Positions 5,898 to 14,660 of a stretch of 23,537 bases of DNA are shown one piece after another (positions within the stretch are counted from its first letter, which is position 1; each line of letters starts with the position of its first letter). The stretch covers positions 1-23,537 of IMG/VR virus record IMGVR_UViG_3300022538_000051. One strand, given 5' to 3'. The position numbers and the translations under genes were made by a program. This DNA comes from a virus. The notes under the pieces were generated by a model that made no database searches, was not told where the DNA came from, and saw nothing but the letters and a program-made list of their open reading frames with translations.

Positions 5898-6550
5898 AGC
5901 TTCATCGTCTGTTCAGCCAGCCAGAAAGTAAACGGGGTATCAACCTCCACGCAAGCCTCTTCGGGCATCACATAGAATCCCAACCTTCCGTAGATGACAC
6001 ACTTCTTTTCTAGGAAGTGTTTGGCATTAAAGATATAAATAGCTCCGTTCTCTACAAAGTCTGTCAGTTTGTCTTGTCTCCTAGGTCTTCTACCAAACGG
6101 GTCATAGTTTACTGGGAACGGACACTGCAACCCCAACGCCCATATAAAATTCTTAAATGTCCCTACACTTATCAGGGACTCGTATTTCCCCTTCTCGTAA
6201 ACATCGAGGGCTTCGTTTATAAAGATTTCGTGCCTCAACGGAGAAGTGGGTTGTAGCATCATTACTGTATCATACCCATCTACTTTGCCCAGCACATCAA
6301 TGACAGCTTCGGCAGCATGGGCAGAATCGGTAGCCATTTCCAACGGCCTATCTATAACTTCCACACCCAACGATTCACTTATTGTTTTAATCTCGGCATC
6401 TTCCGTAGATACCACAAACCTATCTAGGTTCGATTTCTGGGCAGCCTCGATTGTATATTGAATCATCGGCTTCCCGTTCAACATCTTAATGTTCTTCCGG
6501 GGGATACCTTTGCTTCCCCCTCTCGCTGGTATTACTCCCAGTGTTTTCAT
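5885..6550 (-). CDS. neuA: CMP-nonulosonate (sialic acid) cytidylyltransferase
   Basis: Activates a nine-carbon acidic sugar with CTP. Motif I is GVIPARGGSKGIPRKNI (residues 5-21), followed by VVSTEDAEI, MLQPTSPLR (98-106), ENGAIYIF (167-174) and VEVDTPFTFWLAE near the C-terminus, the last two contributing sugar and metal binding. At 221 residues it has the usual size of single-domain NeuA proteins. I choose the ATG at 6548-6550, which begins MKTLGVIPARGG as family members do. The purine site AAAGGAG is only 2 bases away, and an in-frame GTG at 6601 would add 17 residues unlike the family. It is the first gene of the cassette, behind a structured leader. Confidence 0.92.
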   Translation of the reverse strand: MKTLGVIPARGGSKGIPRKNIKMLNGKPMIQYTIEAAQKSNLDRFVVSTEDAEIKTISESLGVEVIDRPLEMATDSAHAAEAVIDVLGKVDGYDTVMMLQPTSPLRHEIFINEALDVYEKGKYESLISVGTFKNFIWALGLQCPFPVNYDPFGRRPRRQDKLTDFVENGAIYIFNAKHFLEKKCVIYGRLGFYVMPEEACVEVDTPFTFWLAEQTMKLWSK

Positions 6551-6577
6551 ATCTCCTTTCTGAAGGGTGGGACTGGC

Positions 6578-6617
6578 TCGGACTAACGTAGTTTCAGCCA
6601 CTTTGCTCTCAGTCCGA
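6578..6617. promoter_or_regulatory. Inverted repeat in the leader of the glycan cassette
   Basis: Perfect 7-bp arms TCGGACT (6578-6584) and AGTCCGA (6611-6617) enclose a 26-base loop containing the alternative GTG start at 6601. GTTTCAG occurs twice (6591-6597 and 6620-6626). It could be a protein-binding site or a leader hairpin affecting neuA translation. This is inference from the repeat alone. Confidence 0.4.
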
Positions 6618-6652
6618 ATGTTTCAGTGACACCAACCCTCCTTTCCAAAGGT

Positions 6653-6676
6653 GGGGGTGATTGAAGGCTCACCCCC
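6653..6676. terminator. Strong hairpin between head genes and glycan cassette
   Basis: GGGGGTGA (6653-6660) and TCACCCCC (6669-6676) form a perfect 8-bp stem with an 8-base loop. It lies 14 bases after the stop of the 6691-7473 gene in transcription direction. On the minus strand it is not followed by a T run, so it is at best a partial terminator or an RNA-processing or stability element that sets the ratio of head to cassette mRNA. An adjoining AAAAGGCTTTT palindrome (6677-6687) adds to the structure. Confidence 0.45.
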
Positions 6677-6690
6677 AAAAGCCTTTTGCT

Positions 6691-7473
6691 CTAGTCTAGT
6701 TGGAGCATGAAGTAAACGCAGCCATAGCTAGATGTGTTACACATGATTCCATGACCTGCTCTTTGCGGTGAAGTAGTGGTCGCTCCACCAGTCTCAGTAG
6801 AAGTAATACCACCTGTTGCAGTAAAGTACACATCCTTATCCTGTGGGCCAGTACCAGGCCAAGTAGTAGTGTAATGCCCCATAGTTGGGCCACTTACCTT
6901 GCCCCAGAAGTAGTAGCCACTGGTGATGGAGCATATTGGCTTATAGCAAACAAAAGTCTCGTAATTGGATGCCTCAGCACCAGCCGACACAACATTGCTG
7001 TATGGGCTTGTCATAGCATCCACCGCACCATCGGTAATAGCCACATCTAGTGGTGCATTTAAGGTGATGTAGAGACTTGCAGTAGTACCAACCGTAGAAC
7101 TAATAATCCTACGAGTCTGCCTTTCTGAAACACTTCCTCCATAAAAGTGGGCTAACCCACCCTCATAGAAATTTACGGGTCTGTTGGTAGGCGTATTGGT
7201 GTCGTCTATGCGTATCACAACGTCGCCTACGGCAGCAGTATCACTATACAAGTCACAGGTAGCCATATCACCAGCCACAAGGTCAGCAACCACGTTGGCA
7301 TTTACAACTGCATACTCAATAGTTCCAGTCATAGCTGCACCCGCCTTACACATTCGGTACCTACTACCCCACTCATCTATACCCAGAGTACCTATCAATG
7401 CTGGTTTGTCAGCAGCAGCATACTGCTTGTAGATTGCCGATGCTTCTAACTGCATAATATAAGGAAAACTCAT
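6691..7473 (-). CDS. Phage head structural protein downstream of capsid (decoration-like), 260 aa
   Basis: A 260-residue protein rich in Gly, Ala, Thr and Ser. Its N-terminus reads MSFPYIMQLEASAIYK, then ALIGTLGIDEWGSRYRMCKAG, and further on PYSNVV and YYFWGKVSGP. It resembles, from memory, uncharacterised phage proteins encoded right after the major capsid gene and thought to be capsid-bound or decoration proteins. Gene order (capsid, 63-residue gene, this gene) supports that. AAAGGAG lies 7 bases upstream of the ATG. It is the last head gene before the glycan cassette and would be an obvious candidate acceptor if the cassette decorates virions. The structural role is inferred from position and composition. 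Confidence 0.7.
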   Translation of the reverse strand: MSFPYIMQLEASAIYKQYAAADKPALIGTLGIDEWGSRYRMCKAGAAMTGTIEYAVVNANVVADLVAGDMATCDLYSDTAAVGDVVIRIDDTNTPTNRPVNFYEGGLAHFYGGSVSERQTRRIISSTVGTTASLYITLNAPLDVAITDGAVDAMTSPYSNVVSAGAEASNYETFVCYKPICSITSGYYFWGKVSGPTMGHYTTTWPGTGPQDKDVYFTATGGITSTETGGATTTSPQRAGHGIMCNTSSYGCVYFMLQLD

Positions 7474-7475
7474 AT

Positions 7476-7667
7476 TTAATCTCCTTTTATATTTTTCGAC
7501 TCTGTTTTAGGTTGGAGTCGCCAACCTTTTCTTTTGTATTTGCGTGTTGACCACGCATCGGCAGGGAGATGTAACAACCGACCATCGGGTAACAAATAAT
7601 CAGCCCAAGGCTGTCCATCCCTATAATCCAATTCCCAGTTCTGTCCCCGAATTGTGTCATTCTCCAT
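7476..7667 (-). CDS. Small hypothetical protein between capsid and decoration-like genes, 63 aa
   Basis: The ATG at 7667 is preceded by AAGGAGTATTGGC, which begins directly after the capsid gene's stop. The 63 residues are hydrophilic, with DYRDGQPWADYLLPDG and a basic C-terminal half (TRKYKRKGWRLQP). Similar short proteins with a KKG[FW]R ending are common beside phage capsid genes. No function is known. The downstream gene starts within 3 bases of its stop, so the three genes form one translational unit. Confidence 0.65.
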   Translation of the reverse strand: MENDTIRGQNWELDYRDGQPWADYLLPDGRLLHLPADAWSTRKYKRKGWRLQPKTESKNIKGD

Positions 7668-7678
7668 GCCAATACTCC

Positions 7679-8554
7679 TTAACTTGTGTACAGGTCAGCA
7701 GGTGCAGCAGCGTCAATCGTAATAGGGGCACCCTGACTGTCATCTAACTCGAAACAGCCATAGTCTGACACAACCACAACTTCCCACGCCCTGAGTGAAG
7801 CATCTCGCTCTCGCTCAGTATAGGGAGCTACTGATTGCACAGTACACATAGCCGACTTGGATGCGATGCACCCGATAGCGTCATCGGTTCCGTCAGGTAC
7901 AATGTTCCCATCCTCAAAGACAGGGATTTGATTCATGGTCAGCTTCCAGAAGTCCCTTAACAAGTCCTCTGCGTAACCATGAGGTATAGGGTAGGCAGCC
8001 ATAGGTGTTAGTGTTATAGCAGCTACCAAGTCTCTGATGGCGTACGGGTGATGGACTATGAATATTGGTTTGGGGTATTTGTTTATCTTGGCAAAAGACA
8101 TATAGGAGCCAAGTTTTGCTATAGTCCATGTAGTGTTAGCAACACCAAGAGTAGTTCCACCATTCAACGCAGTGAACAGGGCAATTATGTCCGTATCCAT
8201 CTTGCGTGCCATAGCATCGCCCATCTGCCGTCCTATAACACGGAACAAATCGGGTTGAGATTGCCTTACTAATTTGTCAGTAAGGATAACCTTCAAACCG
8301 ACTTCGCCCGTTGTCAGGTCAACAGTGGACATACCAATAGCCTTGGAGGTCGTGATGTCCAAACCGTCTGTCAGTGCATCAGCCGACATCTGCCCTACTT
8401 TGGGTACTGTTATCTGCTTCTCGCCTGGAACCAATGTGAATTTCTCCACAAGGTTCACGCAAGGTGCAGAATGTTCAGCAGTATATCTACACTCAGCGAT
8501 AGCAATACGTTGTGCGTTCGCTAAGTTGGTTTCGCTTGCAATCTGAATTGGCAT
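7679..8554 (-). CDS. Major capsid protein, HK97-fold type, 291 aa
   Basis: A 291-residue protein beginning MPIQIASETNLANAQ. Features fit an HK97-fold shell protein without a long cleaved N-terminal segment: an early beta region (QITVPKVG), repeated mention of TDKLVRQSQPDLFRVIGRQ and AMARKMDTDIIALF (spine-helix-like), IFIVHHPYAIRDL, and an acidic C-terminal beta region ending APADLYTS. The gene directly follows the scaffold-like gene, the canonical capsid position. A ribosome site AGGAGAATTAG precedes the ATG. The call rests on length, composition and order, plus general resemblance to phage capsid proteins of this class. Confidence 0.8.
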   Translation of the reverse strand: MPIQIASETNLANAQRIAIAECRYTAEHSAPCVNLVEKFTLVPGEKQITVPKVGQMSADALTDGLDITTSKAIGMSTVDLTTGEVGLKVILTDKLVRQSQPDLFRVIGRQMGDAMARKMDTDIIALFTALNGGTTLGVANTTWTIAKLGSYMSFAKINKYPKPIFIVHHPYAIRDLVAAITLTPMAAYPIPHGYAEDLLRDFWKLTMNQIPVFEDGNIVPDGTDDAIGCIASKSAMCTVQSVAPYTERERDASLRAWEVVVVSDYGCFELDDSQGAPITIDAAAPADLYTS

Positions 8555-8565
8555 CTAATTCTCCT

Positions 8566-9300
8566 CTATAAAATTCCTTGTTCCTGTCGCAGCTTCGTAT
8601 ATTCGCTAGTGGAGATTTTGCCATCGGCATAATCCTGCTCGGCTTTTTCAAAGCCAGCATTAGAGCCAGACGGAGCACCCGCACCTTCGCCGGTTAAGTT
8701 CAATGCCTTGAGTTTTTGTTCTAGGGCAATTTGAAGTTTATCTTCCACTAATTTATCAATATCTACATTACTAGTTTTCATTTTATCCTTGAGGTGTTTC
8801 AATCCTTCTCGGAAAGTTCTCCCCTCTCCGAGTGCCTCTTTAACTTGAGGATCGCAGCTATCCAAATCTTCATAATCCAAGTGCAAACCCTCATCAGCAC
8901 AATAATCAATAAATCTTTGTGCGTCTGGGTCTGACTTGGGTTCTTCAGGCTTGGATTTCTCCCTGCGTTCCTTTAGTTGTTGGCTGTAGGTTTGTTTAGC
9001 TTGCCTTGGCTCCTCTTCACCACTTACTTTGGCAGTGATTTCGTCCAAAGCACCTGCAAGCATTTCCTCTTGGACTTCCATTCTTTTCCCTAAAGCATCT
9101 ATCTCAACTTTAGAACCACCCTTCAATCGTGCGTCTTTTAACTCTCTCTTTGTCTGTTGCAGAACGCCCTCTTTGCGTTCTATCTCCGTATCTCTTTCCA
9201 CTATCTGTCTCTGAAGCTCTTCGACAGTTGGTTGAGCTGTAACTTCACCAGGTTGGGTAGTCTCTTCCTCCACAACCGGGGTTGTATTCTTCTCTTCCAT
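8566..9300 (-). CDS. Capsid scaffolding-like protein, 244 aa
   Basis: A highly charged, helix-rich protein of 244 residues with an acidic low-complexity N-terminus (residues 1-35), a coiled coil at about 28-100 (VEELQRQIVERDTEIERKEG and onwards), a Lys/Glu-rich linker, and a C-terminal helix ending SEYTKLRQEQGIL. This is the usual makeup of phage scaffolding proteins, which guide procapsid assembly through a C-terminal capsid-binding helix and then leave. The position immediately before the major capsid gene agrees. TTGGAGGTGAT provides a strong ribosome site. No protease domain is visible. Confidence 0.75.
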   Translation of the reverse strand: MEEKNTTPVVEEETTQPGEVTAQPTVEELQRQIVERDTEIERKEGVLQQTKRELKDARLKGGSKVEIDALGKRMEVQEEMLAGALDEITAKVSGEEEPRQAKQTYSQQLKERREKSKPEEPKSDPDAQRFIDYCADEGLHLDYEDLDSCDPQVKEALGEGRTFREGLKHLKDKMKTSNVDIDKLVEDKLQIALEQKLKALNLTGEGAGAPSGSNAGFEKAEQDYADGKISTSEYTKLRQEQGIL

Positions 9301-9333
9301 ATCACCTCCAATCTCTGTTTCTTGGATGGTTAA

Positions 9334-9358
9334 ATCCCCGTTCGACCTTGAAGGGGAT
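9334..9358. promoter_or_regulatory. Intergenic hairpin ahead of the scaffold and capsid genes
   Basis: ATCCCC (9334-9339) pairs with GGGGAT (9353-9358), and the inner TTC pairs with GAA after one bulged G, leaving a 6-base loop. It lies in the 92-base gap between the giant gene and the scaffold gene, the longest gap within the head module apart from the terS side. There is no T run. It may be an mRNA processing or stability site that raises capsid-gene expression. This is inferred from position. Confidence 0.3.
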
Positions 9359-9392
9359 AATAAAAGCCAACACTCGACTCGATGTTAGCGTT

Positions 9393-12300
9393 CTATTTCA
9401 AATCAGGTCTTAATTCGTAAAATCTATCTTGTTGTTCTGGGGGTAAATCAGACCACTTGTTATAACCATACGCCTGTGCGTATGAATCCTGTAATGCCTT
9501 CACAGCATCACCTTCATTTTTAAGGGCGTATTGGCTGAATATCATCTGTCTTATATCAGCGTTCCTTATAGCCCGTTCTACTTGAACAGCATAAGGTGTA
9601 GGTATCCCCACAATCTGCCCTATGCCTTTAGCGTAATGCTCTATTGTTCTTACTAAATAGTCAGTATCTACGTCTTTCAACGGGTCTCTGCCTTGTTCTA
9701 ATAAGTTGACAGTCCCCGTAATTGCGTATTGTAATTCTCTGAGTGTGGAGAAAATGGGACTTGCCTCGGCTGGGAAGGGTTCATCGGTAATCCAGCCATA
9801 AGCTGATTGTAAAATCTGCCCAGCAGCAAGTAAGTAGTTAGCAGGCCCTAGTATGGCAACTCTCATCTGGTGTTCTTTTTTCCACTGGAAAGCATCGGAC
9901 ACAAGTTGGAACATCATGGGTAATACCCACCACGCCAGAAGAATGTTTAATGTATTTCTACCCTTCGAACCACGCCCCGCTTTAAGATTTCTGGCACTAT
10001 CAGCAATTAAACGGTAGTATTTATTCGGCTGACTTTGGAACATAGTAAATAACTTACCAAACGAACCATGCTTTCTTAGGGCAGCCATATCTTCTAGTCC
10101 GAATGAAGGCTGGCTTCTTTTAGTGGCTATCTCAGCATGAGTTATGGCATTTGGTATTTTCTGTTTCTTCATTGATTGATACACAGACCATGCCCCAGGT
10201 TGGGTAACAGCCGTATCAACTTTATGTATCCCTAGCATTAAAAGGTCTCGCCAGTTCTTTGAATTGGATAATCTACCCGCAACATCCTTTTCCTTAACTA
10301 GCCGAACATCACGCTCATGCCCTCTCCCCCACCTTTCTGAAAAGTAGCCTGACAGTTCCTTCATTTCCTTGATGCTTGCCATAGGATGTTTGTAAAAATC
10401 AGCAACACCTGTAAAGAAGTCCTTAATAGGCATCGGTTGATAAGTTAAATAAGCTGGTAATGATAACGCCTGCTTAAAACTAACAGCGATCTTCACCCCC
10501 AAAGCAGCGAGAGTAAAGTGTCCTCTTAGCTTATCAACGCCACCTACAATTAACGCCCTATCTATACCATCTCTGGCTATATCATTCAGGTGTCTGTCTA
10601 AATGACTTAGAATATCCTGTCCATGATACTGTCTTATGGCGGTTCGGACATCTGTATTACCAAACACCATTCGGGCTTCCTTCATAGAAGTTGCAAACGC
10701 CTTGAAGTGCTCCATCTGAATAACATGGCGAACCCAAACTTGGGTAGCACCATTAAACCGTAATGGTATTCTATTTCTAACCCTCGCCTTTAGGCTATTG
10801 TTTGTAACGCCAGCGTATCTATAATTATTCTGTGCCGTTAGAATATGCTCATAATAACTAGCTTCTAAGTCTCTATTCAGGGGTACATATTTAGGATTTT
10901 CAGGGAACGGGATATGGTATTTATTCTCAAAGACAGGCTTAATCGTTTTCCCATAGTTCTGAACATATTGATTAGAAAGCCAAGTGGCATATTGTAAGTC
11001 CTCTGCCGTCATTGAATCCTTGACAGCATTTATCATCTCGTCAGTCCACTTCATTCCAATCCTAAAAGTCTCGTCAAGTGTGGGGTCTTGCAGTTCCAAG
11101 TATTTCTGTATAATTTGGTCTTTGGTAAGGGATAAAGTTGAACTCTGCCCTTCAGTATTAGCAAATGTACCCAGACTTATTTTCTCTCTAATGAGGCGAC
11201 CCAAGAAACTATTAAGTTCTCTTCTCCCCTTCACACCATATATTTCCTGTACCTTACTAGCAGTCTTTCCATCTACCCAATTTATTACACCCAACTGTTG
11301 TATGCTACGAGACGTATGTAGATTAAACCCAAGTTGGCTAAGCGGACTTTGGAATGGTTCAGATGCTTTATCAAACCTGCTTAACTTGTCCAATATATCA
11401 TCCATGCCATACTGCCAATTAGTTAAGAAGGATTTAGGCTTACCCTCCCTAGCCCACATATCTCTCGTGTCAATAGTTCCAGCACTAGGCTTTATGCCCT
11501 TGCCACCTGTTAGCGAGGCAATAACATCTTCTCGGACTTTGGTTATTCTTTCAAGCTCAGCTTCTCTTTCGGCAGCCCTCAAACCTCGTCCTGTTGCCTT
11601 TAGAGATTGAACTTCCCTTAAAGTATAAGCTAACTCGTCAGAGGACATACCCTTTAGTCCTGATACCTGTAGTATTTCGTTAGCTTCATCTGCTACTTCA
11701 AAGGGCATCTTGCCTTCCTCGGCAGCTTCTATGTTCTTTAATATCTCGGCTTTTACGTTCTCTCTTTCTAGGTTAGTATTGGCTTTAATCTCATTTAATT
11801 GTCTTTGGGTTTCTGCTGTGAACCTACCATATCTCATACCCGCAGCCTTGGCGGGTTTAATACGTCTTAATTCGCTTATTATTTGAGCCGTTAGGGTTTT
11901 CTGAGCTGCTTGCTCTGCGTATTTATCAGCCTGTGCTATTGCCTTTGTTAAGTCAGTTTCAGTTTTGACATTCTTAACCGCAGAAAGCATCTTGCCCTGA
12001 ACTTCTTTTGGTAGATTAGCTTTAGCATACTCTGTAAGTTGCTTTCTAGCATCCTCGTATTGTAACTTCTTAGTTGCCCATTGGGATTGCAGGTTGCGAA
12101 TAGCCTTAACTGGTTCTAGTCCTTCTACTGTGACCACACCTTCAGGGATTATACTTGTTACTGTTCCGCCTTCGGCTAGGGCGGTGGTTTCAGCAAACTT
12201 GCGATACTGGACCCCCCACACACCCTCATACCGCTCATAGGCCTTAGTTTCATAAAAGGGGTATCGTCTCTTTAAGGCTTCTGCCCCCCTTGTTGCCTGT

Positions 12301-14654
12301 GTCTCTGTTTTGTAGGTTGCTAGATGTCCAAATTCTTCTCCACTAGGATAAACCCTGTGTTCTGCCCACGGGGTTTCAGGTGTAGTAGTTTCTACTGCGG
12401 TTGCAGTAGGTTTTACTGCTTGTAGTTTATCGTAAACCTTAATAGCTTCGGGAGACATTTCACTTCTGGGCGGGAAGGCAATATTGTTCTCCTTTATGTA
12501 CTTCCCAACATCTATTAAAGCCCTTGCGGAAGCCAGACCTTTCTCCCTAGAAACGATATTTCCTAGTGTTAGTTGCCCCTCTCTCATATGGGATTCACCT
12601 ACTATTAAGGGTTTACTCTGCGTGTCGGTTCTTACAAAAGCCTCACCCTCTGGAATCCCAATAGTATGAAGATGGCTGGGCAAAACTTCAGGAACTTGCT
12701 GTAATAGCACTTCACCTTGAGCTAAAAGCTGTTGCTGGACTTCTGGGGGCATTGGGATACCCTCAGTTACACCAGCCTCCAAGTCCTTAATACTATCCTT
12801 GAGATATGTAATCATCCTCTCTTGGGCAAGTATCTCGGATTTATCAGGCGCAGTAAAGAGTTTCGCCCTCTCTAAGCTAATTTCTTTCTGGGCTAGTTGG
12901 GTTTTAAGACTGTTAATCTCTGTTGCTGCCCCCGCACTAACAGCTTGGGGTATTGCAGCTTCGGGGGCTTCAATGCCACCTACAGCCTCAAAGAGTTCTT
13001 GTGCCTCTTTTGTGGCTGCCCATTCTGGGTCAGCAGCTTTAGTTAATGCAATAGCAGCCCCACCAACACTTAATTTAGCGACAACGACTCGCCATGCTTG
13101 CTCTACTGACATCTTGGCAATTGCTTCTGTTGTTTGCCCGATACTCCCCAAAACAGTTACCATAGCAGGTGATTTAGAGGGTTCTGCAAACTCCAATAAA
13201 ACCTTAATTAGTCGTGGAAGTGTTTGCTGGTGATAATAGTTTACAATCTCTGTGCCAACAGGCATCCTCGCTGATTGCTTTAGCATACTATCTACGACAC
13301 CTGCGATATGAGAAATAGCTTGCGGGGTAGCCTGAGTTGCTAAATGGGGATTAGCCCGTAAAACATCATCAATATATCGCAGGGTATATTTCTGGATTAG
13401 AGCCTCTGTATCTGCCCAAGTCGCAGCTTGAGCCTGTGTCCATGCCTTGCCTGCAATACGCCTTGTTATTTGTGATGGGGCATAACCAACGATTCTCTCA
13501 AAAGCCTCTAGGGGTTTTAATGCAATTTGGGCAACCTTAGCAACCCCTCCAGTTACACCTCCTGCTTGAACCGCAGGCTGTAACGCCTGGCTTACCTGAC
13601 CAGCAGCAGGTAGCATAGCAAGTGTTAATATTGGCATTACCCACTCACCGATAAATTGCTCACCTTTTGTAAGTGGCGTACCAAGTCCTAATTGCGGGGC
13701 GTTGTAGATATACTCAGGTGGCATAGTAGGAAGTGGTAATGTTTTCTTTAATTCCTCTTCGGTTATTGGGCCTATCGCTAAATCTTTCGTGGGCTTTTCC
13801 ATTAACAGATTAACCCAATCTTCAGGGTTGGTGATATTATGACTTGTAGCCCAATTCACTAAGGTATTTTTATAATCACTTATTCGCTGTTGCTCTGGTG
13901 TCATCCAGTAAAAAGGATTAAGGGGAATAGATTTCCATACTCCACTAAAGAAGCTTCTAATCTTCTGCCCTGCACTATCACTATAAGTTTTTATTTCACC
14001 TGTTTCAGGATTGATATACCCAAGTGGCTGCAAAGGGTTTCTTTCATCAATAATGGCATTGTTGGGCATTACTCTTAAACCCTCACCAATATCAATTCCC
14101 TCTTTGGGAATCTCAGTTATTGGTTCCACTTCAGGAGTTTCCTCGCTAACCTCTTCGGGCTGCTGGAGTTTATTAAACCAAAGGTCTATTGAAGCCTCTT
14201 GGTCGTCAGGGTTTAGATTAGCCCAATTACCGCCAACTTGTTTTAGCTCCCATTTAGCCCACTTCTCAGCCTCTTTTCTGAGGTCGTCCATTCGATCTTG
14301 TTCGGTTGCCTGTTCAACCTGCCTTACAACAGTATCAGCCCAAGCCCTACCAGACATTATTTGCTGCTTAATGGAAGATTCAGAAATAGGAATCTGGTTT
14401 GTCACGCCTAATAGCTGTAATTTCCTATTAGCCTCGTCTATCTCGTCAGCAGCAGAAGCACGTTGATAAGCACGGGCGAAATTTGCGGCTACTTGGGCGT
14501 TCAATGCCACTGCCTGCCCTTTATCCCTCGCCATCTCTTCTTTGCGTAAGCGGGACTGCGTAGCAAGTCTGTCTAATAAACTATCCGTCTTTTGACGTGA
14601 TATGTCGGACTCACGTTCAACTATGTCTGCTGTCTGATACCATTTAAGAGTCAT
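9393..14654 (-). CDS. Giant virion-associated (internal or ejected) protein, 1753 aa
   Basis: The largest gene in the window. Residues 1-180 are helical and charged. A hydrophobic segment (EWVMPILTLAMLPAAG) lies near 338-353, long helical and Ala-rich stretches follow, and a segment near 763-825 (RVYPSGEEFG to VWGVQYRKF) looks like a small beta domain. Lys/Glu-rich coiled-coil regions fill about 850-1100. The last 500 residues are mixed, with hydrophobic stretches such as LGVKIAVSFKQALSLPAYL and NILLAWWVLPMMF near 1570. Giant multi-domain proteins at this place after the portal are typically packaged in the head and ejected with DNA, or are large polyvalent proteins. No protease, lysozyme or polymerase signature is visible. 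Ribosome site AGGAGAAA. The coding call is certain and the role is inferred. Confidence 0.8.
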   Translation of the reverse strand: MTLKWYQTADIVERESDISRQKTDSLLDRLATQSRLRKEEMARDKGQAVALNAQVAANFARAYQRASAADEIDEANRKLQLLGVTNQIPISESSIKQQIMSGRAWADTVVRQVEQATEQDRMDDLRKEAEKWAKWELKQVGGNWANLNPDDQEASIDLWFNKLQQPEEVSEETPEVEPITEIPKEGIDIGEGLRVMPNNAIIDERNPLQPLGYINPETGEIKTYSDSAGQKIRSFFSGVWKSIPLNPFYWMTPEQQRISDYKNTLVNWATSHNITNPEDWVNLLMEKPTKDLAIGPITEEELKKTLPLPTMPPEYIYNAPQLGLGTPLTKGEQFIGEWVMPILTLAMLPAAGQVSQALQPAVQAGGVTGGVAKVAQIALKPLEAFERIVGYAPSQITRRIAGKAWTQAQAATWADTEALIQKYTLRYIDDVLRANPHLATQATPQAISHIAGVVDSMLKQSARMPVGTEIVNYYHQQTLPRLIKVLLEFAEPSKSPAMVTVLGSIGQTTEAIAKMSVEQAWRVVVAKLSVGGAAIALTKAADPEWAATKEAQELFEAVGGIEAPEAAIPQAVSAGAATEINSLKTQLAQKEISLERAKLFTAPDKSEILAQERMITYLKDSIKDLEAGVTEGIPMPPEVQQQLLAQGEVLLQQVPEVLPSHLHTIGIPEGEAFVRTDTQSKPLIVGESHMREGQLTLGNIVSREKGLASARALIDVGKYIKENNIAFPPRSEMSPEAIKVYDKLQAVKPTATAVETTTPETPWAEHRVYPSGEEFGHLATYKTETQATRGAEALKRRYPFYETKAYERYEGVWGVQYRKFAETTALAEGGTVTSIIPEGVVTVEGLEPVKAIRNLQSQWATKKLQYEDARKQLTEYAKANLPKEVQGKMLSAVKNVKTETDLTKAIAQADKYAEQAAQKTLTAQIISELRRIKPAKAAGMRYGRFTAETQRQLNEIKANTNLERENVKAEILKNIEAAEEGKMPFEVADEANEILQVSGLKGMSSDELAYTLREVQSLKATGRGLRAAEREAELERITKVREDVIASLTGGKGIKPSAGTIDTRDMWAREGKPKSFLTNWQYGMDDILDKLSRFDKASEPFQSPLSQLGFNLHTSRSIQQLGVINWVDGKTASKVQEIYGVKGRRELNSFLGRLIREKISLGTFANTEGQSSTLSLTKDQIIQKYLELQDPTLDETFRIGMKWTDEMINAVKDSMTAEDLQYATWLSNQYVQNYGKTIKPVFENKYHIPFPENPKYVPLNRDLEASYYEHILTAQNNYRYAGVTNNSLKARVRNRIPLRFNGATQVWVRHVIQMEHFKAFATSMKEARMVFGNTDVRTAIRQYHGQDILSHLDRHLNDIARDGIDRALIVGGVDKLRGHFTLAALGVKIAVSFKQALSLPAYLTYQPMPIKDFFTGVADFYKHPMASIKEMKELSGYFSERWGRGHERDVRLVKEKDVAGRLSNSKNWRDLLMLGIHKVDTAVTQPGAWSVYQSMKKQKIPNAITHAEIATKRSQPSFGLEDMAALRKHGSFGKLFTMFQSQPNKYYRLIADSARNLKAGRGSKGRNTLNILLAWWVLPMMFQLVSDAFQWKKEHQMRVAILGPANYLLAAGQILQSAYGWITDEPFPAEASPIFSTLRELQYAITGTVNLLEQGRDPLKDVDTDYLVRTIEHYAKGIGQIVGIPTPYAVQVERAIRNADIRQMIFSQYALKNEGDAVKALQDSYAQAYGYNKWSDLPPEQQDRFYELRPDLK

Positions 14655-14660
14655 TTTCTC

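Noticed and set aside
6551-6601. GTG start for neuA at 6601
   Set aside because: The extra 17 residues do not resemble the family, whose members begin directly before the PARGGSKG motif. The short spacing at 6550 keeps some doubt.
10984-11610. 208-residue plus-strand open frame
   Set aside because: It lies antisense inside the 1753-residue gene, is Ser/Leu-rich as expected for a complement frame, and has no ribosome site. Same reasoning for 12799-13233 and 14011-14466.
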